A stretch of DNA of 64,000 nucleotides from assembly GCA_029449235.1 (NCBI GenBank), contig JANATG010000008.1:682001-746000 (forward strand), read 5' to 3'. This DNA is from Linnemannia schmuckeri (taxonomy: Eukaryota > Mortierellomycota > Mortierellomycetes > Mortierellales > Mortierellaceae). Position numbers and translations under genes: made by a program. Below the pieces are notes generated by a model. That model had not been told where the DNA came from. It saw only the letters and a list, made by a program, of their open reading frames with translations, and did no database searches. Positions 10,814-21,296 of this stretch are shown here, in pieces. How positions within the stretch are numbered: position 1 is the stretch's first letter; the number at the start of each line of letters is the position of its first letter.

Positions 10814-10845
10814 GATCCATATGTGTATAAGCTAATACATGGATC
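10814..10845 (+). other. Inverted repeat just 3' of Fanzor (possible guide-RNA scaffold or terminator)
   Basis: GATCCAT (10814-10820) pairs with ATGGATC (10839-10845); an additional GTGTA/TACA-like pairing extends the stem with a bulge. It starts 24 bp after the Fanzor stop codon. In the TnpB/Fanzor family the guide (omega) RNA typically starts near or inside the 3' end of the nuclease gene, so the position is suggestive. Nothing else supports it. Confidence 0.25.
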
Positions 10846-10883
10846 AAGTTTGGGATTCGGAAGGGCGGCCGATTTACTCACTT

Positions 10884-10893
10884 CGGTGACGTA
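10884..10893 (+). promoter_or_regulatory. CRE-like element upstream of IK/RED
   Basis: CGGTGACGTA, followed by A as in the palindrome-like TGACGTAA, lies 96 bp before the IK start codon. It matches the bZIP/ATF-CREB consensus core. The same 10-mer is found at 6451-6460. Confidence 0.35.
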
Positions 10894-10988
10894 ATTTCGC
10901 ACCCATTGTCCTGTTTCCAAAAACTTCAGAAAGAAAAGGAGACCTACACTTTGCATTCTATTTACATAACAACAAACTACTTGCTGCC

Positions 10989-13109
10989 ATGTCGAACCCC
11001 ATGCCACCGCCAGAGTTCAAGCCTCCAGCTGAGAAGGCAGTAGAGAAAGCTGGAGGGTAAGCAAGGATACCTAACAACTCGTATAAAGAGAACTGATCGT
11101 GTACTACGCTGTAACTCTAACGACTTATTATCTTAAATGCTAATAGGATGAACCAGGATGACTTCAGGAAGCTCCTATCAACACCACGAGCAGCGCCAGG
11201 AGGACAGACAGGAATCAAAGGAACGTTTTCAGGAGGCGGCATGAGAGCACTAGGCATGGCGAACAGGACAGCCCGTGCTCCAGTACCCCAGACACCACGA
11301 TCATCTGACGGCGGATCAAACAAACACAAGCACAAGAAGCCTTCGCAGAAGAACCCAAACAAGGAAGCCTTGTCAGCAACATCAAAGTACAGAGACAGAG
11401 CAACGGAACGTCGACAGGGCATTAACCCCGACTATGTGGAGACGGAGCAAATTCTTACGACACTGGAGGAGGCTGCCGCTGATGTTGCACCAGAGGTCAT
11501 TTATGAGCAGTCAAAGTTTCTAGGAGGAGACAGAGAGCATACCCATTTGGTAAAGGGTCTGGATTATGCTCTGCTAAAGAAGGTCAGACAAGAGGAGATG
11601 GATGAGACCCCCGAGGCCGACTTGGACGAGATATTTGAGACGGTGGAGAAGTCAGTGGGTAAAGCAGAGGCAGGCACGACTGAACAGCTGCCAGAGGAGA
11701 GGCCTGAGATGAGCAGTGCGCTGGCAGCCAACATCTACAAGTACGCGATCGAGGAATCAAGCAGGAAACCCCCCAAGGTCAACGAGATGTTTATACCAGG
11801 ACGGACGGTGTTTATATTCGAGGTACCCATCACCAAGAAGAGCAAAAAGTCCAAGGACGGAGTGGTCGAGGACAACAACCCCTTTGTGGTCCCAACAACA
11901 GTGGTCAGGAGCAAAGCCGATGTTGATCTGCACCGGGCAGGTGTCGTGGAAAACCCAGAAGCAGATATGGTGATGAAGAAGGTCATGCACGTCTTGACTG
12001 CCATCCGGACGGGCGAGCGCAAGGTCGGAGACAGCGAGGCCGAGCTTAAGGCAAAGCGGAGAGCTGCTGCTGCCGCTGCTGCTAAGGCGGCTGCACAAAA
12101 GTTACAGGATGAGGAGATCTTGCCGATGGTGGAACCAGATGTAGATGGCGAGGATATCTTTGCAGATGTGGGTCGAGACTATGTTCTGGAACCTGCTTAC
12201 GGTGATAAGGCACCTGTAGCCGAAAGCGCCATGGACGTTGACGGCGATGAGCAAGGACCGATAGTTGGACCCTCCAGGCCGGACGACGTTGATATGAGCC
12301 ACTACTTTGGCGAAGAGAGTGACGACGAGCAAGATGCCGAGGATGCGGAGGATGCAAAATCATATGCCCAGGGAAGCGCTTCAGTGGAGGATGCACCGGA
12401 ATTGGGCCCAGCAAGACCTTCTGAGATGGATATGTCGAATTACTTTGACGATGACAGCGACGAGGAAAGTGGTGGGGGCAGTGAGGGCGGTGGGGCAGAG
12501 GTAGTCTTAGCAAGCACTCATAACGAGTCTGGAGAGGCACTTCCGTCCAAGTATGCACCCCCTACAGCCCCAGAGTACACGGCACCACTCAACGAGAAGG
12601 CATTGTCTGGTCGAAAACCAAGGTTGGATGATCTGGAGGTCGATGAGGACGCCGACTATTACTCTGCATACGGGCTTGGTATGGGTGGGCGAAGTTACAC
12701 AGGGACGGCATACGACTCGGACGATGAGGAGGATGAGGGGCAATCAACCATCCTGATCGACAAGGGCACACACAAAAACAAACGGGCTCAATTGGGACGG
12801 TTTGACTTTGATACCGAGGAGGGCTTTAATCGATATAAGGATACGGTTGAGGTGATTCCGAAGACGTCATTTCAGTACGGTGTTAAGATGAGCGAGGGCC
12901 GAAAGACTGGCTCTTGGGATGATGGAAAGGGTAAGGGTCTCAGCAAGGACGAGAAGCTTGATCGCGATTGGCAGCGGATTAGTCGCCTTATGGAAAAAAA
13001 TAGCGGCGCTGGTGGCGGCAACCAAAAGCCCAGGTCACGGCCAGACGACGGTTCCTCCGGCGGTGGTGGTGGTGGCGACAACCGAAACAAACGCCGCAAG
13101 AACCGGTGA
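10989..13109 (+). CDS. IK: IK/RED spliceosomal protein
   Basis: Two exons, 10989-11056 and 11147-13109, encode 676 residues. RED (IK) with SMU1 is a B-complex spliceosome component required for activation; it acts in the nucleus. The N-terminal RED domain is clear: MNQDDFRKLLSTPR, SKYRDRATERRQGINPDY, and SKFLGGDREHTHLVKGLDYALL. The C-terminal RED domain includes RAQLGRFDFDTEEGF near residue 560, then a WDDGKG-KGLS-DEKLDRDWQRI block and a Gly-rich/basic end. Between them are acidic stretches with two repeats of a GPxRPxxxDMSxYF motif (about residues 400 and 445). RED in animals has RED/RE dipeptide repeats here; they are absent. The first intron falls after codon 22, as a short first exon typical for this window. 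Confidence 0.92.
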
Positions 13110-14058
13110 TTGTCCTTTTTTCAAACTAGCCCTTCGTTAGTTGTGGGTTAAGGCCGACGGGGGCATGATCCGGGCATGAGATCTATGCACGGAATTTCAA
13201 GAATGTATCATAGCGTTTAAAAATACACAAACGGCAGCATGCACATGCACTTGTCTTTGTCATTGTGGTTATTATTGGCAATGGCAAATGAAAATGATAT
13301 TATGTGCCACATGCAGGTACCTTGGCCACATGTAATTTTACGCCGATGCCGATGCATGCGTTCGGAAAGGGGATTGTGTCTCTGCAATTAAGCATGGGCG
13401 ACGGGGATGAGAGCGATAGGAGAAAGCGACATAAAAGATAAAAAGACAAGACAAAGGGATGGTCAGACCCGAGTTGACGGCGCCTAGGATTCAGATGTAT
13501 ATCTTTGTTAAGAAAAGGTGGGTTGTCCTAGAAAGGCAAGAGCCGGCTATGATGTCTGAAATGTGTGCGAGTGAGCAACAGCAAATAAGACCCAAGACGC
13601 GTCTCAGATTTGCTGAGTGTACTGTGAGTGTTGGCGTGTACCAAATTGAGAACTGAGAAAGTCAAGGCTGGCTGGAAAGAAAAGAAAAAAATTGTTTGGC
13701 AATCGGAGAAGGGAGGGGGGTCCATTCGCGATCCAACAATGTCGGCATGGGGTAGTGCATGATATCGGGATAAGGACACAGACAGACAGACAGACAGACC
13801 CGAGACAAGACAGAACATCCAGAACAAGTAGAAATAGACGGGTCATTCCCTTCTTTTTTCCTCTCTTTCTTTACTTCTTTTCTTCACACTCATCCTCCCA
13901 CTCACCCAACAAAAAAAAACTGTCCACTCTCCCTCTCTCTCCATTCTCATTCCACTCCACACCCTCCCTCCCTCCCTCCCTCCTCTTTTCTCTCCACCTT
14001 CATTCTCATTCACTCACTCACTCTTTCATAACTCCAACACCACTACCAACACACCACT
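13110..14058. other. Intergenic region between IK and PFK
   Basis: It holds the IK 3' UTR, a (GACA)5 microsatellite at 13779-13799, (CCCT)n at 13964-13983 and a pyrimidine-rich leader (13850-14040) in front of the PFK ATG. No conserved coding sequence is visible. Confidence 0.6.
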
Positions 14059-14612
14059 ATGGAAGATTCAACAATCGCACTGGACCATATCGCCAATTTG
14101 ATCCTAACAGCACCCACAAGAGAGCTTTATCATACCTCCATTGGCTGGTTCGAGAAGCTTGGCTTCAAGTCAATCATGACCGAGTCCTCGGTCGAGACAA
14201 CTGCCACCTGGATGCAGCTCTTTTCGTCTTCAGCATCGATTCATGATACTTCCTTGAAGATTGTCTACGCGCCTTCGGGAGCCAAGAAGCTTGCTGTCTC
14301 TGCAAAGATGGACTGGCGTAGCATGCCTGCCGTTGCTACTATTACCACCAACACATTGAAGGTAAGGACTAGATACTGTATGATAACATGCTTGTGCGAG
14401 AATGGGGAAGGGATTATATACACCGTGAGAGGTTTTTTTTTTTATTTTGTTATTTATTTTGTTGGTGAAAGCATTGTGAACCAAAATACGACTTGATGAT
14501 GTAGTGTTGACAATGGGTCGGTATGATAGGAAGAAGAGAAGCTTATTCTAGTCTTGAGGAAGGTGCAGACTTGTGATCTGATCTGTTTGTTATCAAGAAG
14601 AGAAGGAACACG

Positions 14613-14647
<35 letters not shown>

Positions 14648-17600
14648 ATTGGTTATCAGCGTGGTATCCACTGCCAATTTTGAACCTTGAAGGGTTTGTT
14701 GATCAACCGTCCTTCCCTTCCTCCACGCGCGTGGAGAAGGAGGGGACTGCGTTTGTTGTGTCGTGTTTGATGGCGGATGAGAGCCAAAAGGGAATGAAAA
14801 AAAAAAAATAACAGGCTCAACGGAGTTTGCTTATCTCTTGTGAGGTATTGATCATGGCTGATAATGGATCCAAAGTCACTGAGACAGACAGACAGAAACA
14901 TACAAAACAAACAAACAGACCGTCAAAAACAAAATGTCCCGTTTCCTATTCTATTCTATTCTCCGGTGACACTCTTTTTTGGCTCCTGTTATACACCCCC
15001 CCATGCTAACAGATACGCCCTTCTTTGCTGATATCGATCTAGGCCATCGAGACCCTCTTTGCCAGTCTCCCATGGGCTTATCAGCGCTACTCCGTCCCCT
15101 CAAAGAACGGATCCGGCAACAGTGAATTCTCCGCCATCTACACCCACGACCCCATGAACAACCTCTTGATCTTCACCGACAAGCCAAACCCCTTCGAGGC
15201 CCCAAAGCGGCAACAACAACACGCTCACGAACATGAAGCTGCTTCTGCTGAACCAACCAAGACATCAATCACACGATCCGCTACCACTGGAAACAGGCGC
15301 AAGATCGCCATCCTCACCTCTGGAGGTGATGCTCCCGGAATGAACGCCGCCGTCCGCGGAGTTGTTAGAGCTGCCATCACTCGAGGATGCGACGCTTATG
15401 CCGTCCACGAGGGTTACCAAGGTTAGTACTCGCACGCTCTTTTTTTTCTTATCTTGTCTTTGTACTTCTCTGCGTCATTTGAGGGAGAAAACTCATTTTG
15501 AAGGAAAGGAAAGGAAAGGAAACAAAACGTAGTCCTCATTTGTGAGAAAGGAGGAAAAACGGTAGTACTTACAAAAATATTCTTTTTGAATCTCTGGTAA
15601 TATTTTTTAGGTCTTGTCGATGGTGGCGACATGATTAGGAAGATGGGTTGGGACGATGTCCAGGGATACCTCAGCACGGGTGGTACCGTTATCGGAACTG
15701 CTCGCTGCAAGGCTTTCCGCGAACGTCCCGGTCGTCTTTTGGCCGCCAGAAACTTGGTCAAGGAGGGAATCGACGCCCTTGTTGTCTGCGGAGGAGACGG
15801 TTCCTTGACCGGCGCTGATCTCTTCCGTTCTGAATGGCCCAGTCTGTTGGAGGAGCTCGTCAAGACCAAGGAGTTGACCTCCGAAGAAGCCGAGAAGCAC
15901 GCTCACCTCAACATTGTGGGGCTCGTGGGATCTATCGATAACGACATGTCCTCGACCGACATCACCATTGGCGCTGTCACCTGTCTCCACCGTATCTGCG
16001 AAAGCATCGACTCCATCTCTAGCACTGCTTCCAGCCACTCTCGCGCGTTCGTCGTCGAGGTCATGGGACGTCACTGCGGTTGGCTTGCCTTGATGGCCGG
16101 TATCGCCACTGGAGCCGACTTTATCTTCATCCCCGAGCGTCCTCCATCCGGCGAGAACTGGCGCGATAACATGTGTGCTGAGATCAAGGCTCACCGTGAC
16201 TTGGGCAAGCGCAAGACCATCGTTATTGTCTGCGAAGGTGCCATCGACAGTAATCTCAACCCCATTACCTCCAAGGACATGATGGATCTCTTGACCGATC
16301 GTCTGCACTTGGACACCCGTATGACTATTCTTGGACACGTCCAGCGTGGAGGCAAGCCCTGCGCCTATGATCGTAACCTTGCCACCATGCAGGGAGTTGA
16401 GGCCGTCGAAGCCGTCTTGGCCAGTAAGCCCGGTATTCCCAGTCCAATGATCGGCATGAACGAGAACAAGATTACACGCACTGATTTGATGAAAGCTGTT
16501 GCTTTGGTAAGTTTAGCTTTGTTATCAACCCTATCTGCACCTTACAAAGGTGGTTAATTTAGCGAGGATTGCTATTAACAACTACTGTTTTTTTCAACTT
16601 TCCCCACGATTTAGACTGGCGAGGTTGCTAAGGCTATTGGACGCAAGGACTTTATCGGCGCCATGGAGCTTCGTGACCCTGCCTTCAACCAGCAGTACGA
16701 CCAGTTCTTGGCCATCTCCACCGCTGCCTCCGTCAATGAATCTGCAGAGGCCGCGAAGAACTCGTTGCGCATTGGTATCATCAACGTCGGTGCCCCTGCT
16801 GGCGGTATGAACGCGGCCGTCCGTGCTGCTGTCCGCTACGCTCGAAACCGTGGACACATCCCCTTTGGTATCCACAACGGCTTCCCTGGACTCATGGCTG
16901 GGCTTGTCAAGGAGTTGAAATGGATGGACGTTGATGGCTGGATCGCTCACGGAGGAAGTGAGCTTGGTACCAACCGAGATCAGCCCTCTCTCGATCTCGG
17001 TATGGTTTCCTACCAGCTTCAGAAGTTTAATATCCAAAGTCTGATTTTAATCGGTGGTTTCGAGGCCTACACAGCCTGTCTCGAGATGAACAACGCCCGC
17101 AACGTATACCCTGCCTTCTGCATGCCCATGGTCCACATTCCCGCCACCATCAGTAACAATGTCCCTGGAACAGAGTTCAGTTTGGGATGTGACACTAGTT
17201 TGAACGCCATTATGGATGCCTGCGATGCCATCAAGCAGAGTGCCACCGCCAGCCGAAAGCGCGTCTTTGTCGTCGAGGTCCACGGAGGCAAATCTGGTTT
17301 CTTGGCCGTTATGTCTGGACTTGCCGTTGGTGCTACCTCAGTCTACATTCCTGAGGAAGGTATCAACCTTGCCCGTCTTCAGAAGGATGTCCGTCATTTG
17401 TGCCAGCGTTATGGCGCGGATGCCGAGGGCAAGTCTCAAGGTCGTGTCATCATCCGTTCCGAGAGCGCGTCTAAAACTTACACCACCGACATTGTGTCTG
17501 CCATTATCAAAGAAGAAGGTCACCAACAGTTTGATTCTCGCACTGCTATCCTTGGTCACATTCAGCAGGGCAACTCTCCCTCGCCCTTGGACCGTGTCCG

Positions 17601-17859
17601 TGCCACTCGCTTTGCCGTTTGCGCCATCGACTTTTTGGAGAGCCATATCGAGCATGATGCCACGAACGGCCCCACTGTCTACACCAAGGATCCCTCGAGC
17701 ATCGCTGTCGCTGGTATTCAGGGAAGCAACGTCAGCTTCACCAGCGTTGAGGAGTTGTTGAAGGATACGGACATGAAGAACCGTAAGCCCAGCCAAACCT
17801 GGTGGATGGACTACAAGCGCACTGGCAACTTGCTTGCTCGTCGGCTCGACCTTCTTTAA
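14059..17859 (+). CDS. PFK1: ATP-dependent 6-phosphofructokinase, fungal long form
   Basis: Exons 14059-14361, 15043-15421, 15611-16506 and 16615-17859 encode 940 residues. The enzyme converts fructose 6-phosphate to fructose 1,6-bisphosphate in cytosolic glycolysis. It has three parts. Residues 1-170 form a VOC/glyoxalase-like N-terminal domain found in fungal PFK subunits. The catalytic half (about 215-560) has LTSGGDAPGMNAAVR (ATP/Mg), GGDGSLTG, GSIDNDM-STD (catalytic Asp region), VMGRHCGWLA and HVQRGG. The regulatory half (about 600-940) has degenerate versions such as GAPAGGMNAAVR and HIPATISNNVPGTE. The catalytic TIDND-type motif reads SIDNDM, keeping the key aspartate. The first intron is long (681 nt) and contains a 31-nt A run. 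Confidence 0.95.
14615..14645 (+). repeat. Poly(A) tract in PFK intron 1
   Basis: Thirty-one consecutive A residues inside the 681-nt first intron (14362-15042). No transposon ends were seen around it. Confidence 0.9.
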
Positions 17860-18045
17860 AATGAACATTCATCACAACCTTTGTAAATAGATAACACCAA
17901 ATAATAAAAAAAAGGAAGCCATAAAAATCGCGATTACTACAAGTCAGCTTTCAAAAGAATCCCTTGAACTGGGAATGATGGAGGAAAAGGTAATCTCTTC
18001 TTTTCTTTCCACAACGACACAACAACAAACAATCACATCAACAAC

Positions 18046-18838
18046 ATGGGCGACGAAGTTGACAAGAAACCCGAGACTGGTGCAGTGGAGCACATCAACC
18101 TCAAGGTCGTTGGACAGGTACGCCTTCTCGGACACGTTGTCTCCTCTCTCTACTTTTTTGACGGCACGGGAACAACCTTGACCTCGGCGCCGAACAAATG
18201 ATAAACAAACGAAAACTGGGAGGCGTACATGCCTGTCGTCTCCACGCTGGATAAGAAGACGGACTACAAAGGCAGGATTATGGAGACAGTAACACTTAGC
18301 AATTCTAACATGTTCGACCAACAGCATCAGCATGTTTTCTACTCTTGACTCTTGCCGCAGAAGAATATTGGCTTTGTTATCATTGGACTTGCTCACACAA
18401 TATTACATATGAAAGAAATGGTGGCAAAACTGCGTAGCAAGTCGAGTCATCGACACTAAGTTAACCACCATTTCCCCATCTGTACTTATTAGGACCAATC
18501 TGAGGTCTTTTTCAAGATCAAGCGTTCGACACAGTTAAAAAAGCTGATGGAGGCATACTGCGAGCGTCAGGGAAAGCACGTTGGAAGTGTCCGCTTCCTC
18601 TACGACGGTGAGAGAATCCAGCCCACTAACACCCCCAACGAGGTATGATGGCACTCTTATTTGTTGAATATTACGTTCTCTGCGTTGCGTTACCCTTGTC
18701 TACACGGCTTGTATAAATGAAGGCGGCCACTGAAACATTGACTCTTTTTTTTTCTTTAATAATTCCGATTGATAGCTCGAGATGGAGGATGGTGACTCGA
18801 TCGACGTGATGGTTGAGCAGGTCGGAGGATCCCTGTAA
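18046..18838 (+). CDS. SMT3: SUMO (small ubiquitin-like modifier)
   Basis: Exons 18046-18117, 18493-18642 and 18776-18838 encode 94 residues. SUMO is conjugated through its C-terminal Gly-Gly to lysines of nuclear and cytosolic proteins. The sequence shows the acidic flexible N-terminus, a HINLKVVGQ first strand, the FFKIKRSTQLKKLMEAYCERQG helix region, RFLYDGERIQPTNTPNELEMEDGD and a VEQVGGSL end. The di-glycine is therefore followed by a two-residue extension (SL) to be removed by a Ulp-type protease. Length and motif order are standard. It would be too fragmented by introns for simple ORF prediction. Confidence 0.96.
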
Positions 18839-19035
18839 ATGTTTCCCACCTACATCCTGCCAAGACTCAACGCCAATAACAACACCACCAATACAAAGGA
18901 TAGCTTCACGTCTTTTTTTCCTCCCTTTTGCTGAATTTAAATAAATTTGATAAGAAAATAAAAAAAATCTTTGTAAGAGGGCACAGCTTTATTTATGTGC
19001 TCTTCCACTCTTTTCACCACTCAACATTTAACACC

Positions 19036-20574
19036 ATGCCGCAACCACAAACACAAGAAGTGTACCGCCAAGGCCTTGGTGGCATGGATGCCGTAAGTCG
19101 ATTCACATTCGCACTGATGCCGAACAACTAGTTTTCTTGATTCCATTTAGCATCCGCAATCCTCATTCTCACCCCTTTGTTGACTTTTTGCTTCGCCTCC
19201 ATTTTTGTTTTTAGTGGACCAGACACCAGCACTTTATCGAAAACTATGTCAAGTTTTACAACGACAAATCGTCGTCGACCCAGGAATCACGCTCAATTAC
19301 AGAACGTGAGATCCTCCACGAGAACCATCGGTAAACATGTGCGAAACAAAGCAATAGAACAAAATGCGCCAAGCTCTATATGTAGCAGAACAATTAGACT
19401 CATGACCTTGCTATTATTTACTTCTGGATAACCTTCTTTAGATTCCTGAGATCAGAGTCGGACGACCAGGACTTGACGTGGGAGAAACGGATTGCCAAAA
19501 AGTATTATGACAAGCTTTTTAAGGAGTACGCACTGGTCGAGCTCAAGTATTACAAGGAGGGGCGCGTTGCCATGCGGTGGCGTAACCAGAACGAGGTCAT
19601 TCGTGGAAAAGGTATGTCAAACATATCATACCTGTTATACTAATACACTCTTCTTTTTATTCCACGGCTCAAAAGGCGTAGTAGAACACTGACTTAGATA
19701 CTGTAATTCTTTCTTGCTCTGATGGGAAGTAGGTCAATTCACATGCGGTAACTTGAGATGCAACGAATCGAAAGGACTGGAGAGCTGGGAAGTCAATTTT
19801 GGATATGTCGAGCAAGGAGAGAAGAAAAACGCGCTGGTTAAGATTCGACTGTGCGAAAAATGTTCGTATAAGTTGAATTACAAATCGGTTCACAAGCGTG
19901 CCAACTCCAGTCGAGAGGAGGAATCTGTTTCTTTCATAGCGGCTCCAGCAGCAGCTGTAGAGCAGTTGAGACAGAGGAGCCGGAGTTCGTCGAGAGACAG
20001 AGTAACTGGAGGCGAGGCACCAGAATCATCTCGACACCGACACCGCCGCGATCATGAATCTTCTACGCGATCGAAACGGAAGAGCAGGAGCCATTCGAAG
20101 GAGAGGGATACCGGCGCAGAAGCATCAGAGACTTTTCGCCGTGACCATTACCGCGACCATCAAGAATTGTCCAAACGGAGGAAAAGTAGTCGTCGAGATG
20201 AGGACAAGGCAGATAGCAGGGATCGGGTGAAGCAGCCTGAGCGATCGCGATCGCCTTTGCATCGAGACCACAGGCGATTCCACTCAACAAGTGATGGTCA
20301 CGACAAGAAGGACAGTAGGGAGAGTCGGAGCCACAGTCGCAGTAAGAGTGCCGGCGACAGGGAACGAAGCAAACGATCAGATGTCGACGACAAAAAACGC
20401 GGAGCAAATTACGACCGTGTAAATGAGACGATTGACGCGGACAAGTCGGCGAACTGTGGATCAACTGCTGATAAGGAGGGTGACAAGCGCGACACCGGCA
20501 AGAACGAGGGCAGCAGTGAGAAACCATCGTCGATTGCTGAATTTGATCGGTTCTTCAGGGGCCTTTTCGAATAA
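19036..20574 (+). CDS. FRA10AC1: FRA10AC1-family nuclear protein with RS-rich tail
   Basis: Exons 19036-19092, 19215-19330, 19442-19611 and 19733-20574 encode 394 residues. Residues about 20-175 match the FRA10AC1 family: LTWEKRIAKKYYDKLFKEY, MRWRNQNEVIRGKGQF, KGLESWEVNFGYVEQGEK, NALVKIRLC. A four-cysteine set (CGNLRC and CEKC) probably binds zinc. FRA10AC1 proteins are nuclear and associated with the spliceosome in animals. Residues 175-394 form a hydrophilic Arg/Ser/Asp/Lys-rich tail resembling RS domains of splicing factors (for example RQRSRSSSRDR, RSRSPLHRDHR). The tail supports a splicing role; family assignment is confident, function less so. Confidence 0.88.
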
Positions 20575-21048
20575 AAGAGTACGACAGTGATACGACAAGG
20601 CACATGACAGGACAGACGAATACCACGGTTGAATCTCGTTCCTCCTATTCATGTGTTCCTGTTGCGCCCTAATGCAAGGCAATGTGCATGTTGCAGCATT
20701 TGCGACTTTCATATTTATACGTCTTCATGTTGGCGTGCAAAGATAGGATAAGGCGCGCACGAACATCATGAAAGGATAAAAACAACGGTCTCTTTTTTCG
20801 CAGTTCTTCTTTGGGCTCAGAGGTTGAGTTCCTTGTTCACTTCGCACTTCACTGCTTCACCCTTTCTCGTCACCTCCCCTTCTTCCTTCCTCCACTTTTT
20901 CCCTTCCTTTCCTCCTTTTTTCTCTCACCCATCTGGGACAAACCCCAAGTGACGCACACACGCGCCATCACCAACCAAGGTCTGGCGACTAACTGACGAA
21001 AACAACAAACTACAACCACCCCTTCCACCCCTCTTCACATTAGCAAGG
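20575..21048. other. Intergenic region FRA10AC1-RGP1
   Basis: 3' UTR followed by a strongly pyrimidine-rich stretch (20790-20930) and an AC-rich leader before the RGP1 ATG. No coding sequence is seen. Confidence 0.6.
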
Positions 21049-21255
21049 ATGCCCATCTCCGTCAAGGCAACCTTTGCACAGGACGGCGTCTTCTTTGCAG
21101 GAGAAAAGCTCAACTGCACCATCACCTTCACAAACTCGTCTCCAAGCTCAGCCGGACTCATCTCGGCCACCAACGGAACCCACAGTGGTGCATCAACTCC
21201 TACTCGTCAACCCTCTTCCCTCCAACAGAAACTACAGCTGCACCATGACCAACAG

Positions 21256-21296
<41 letters not shown>

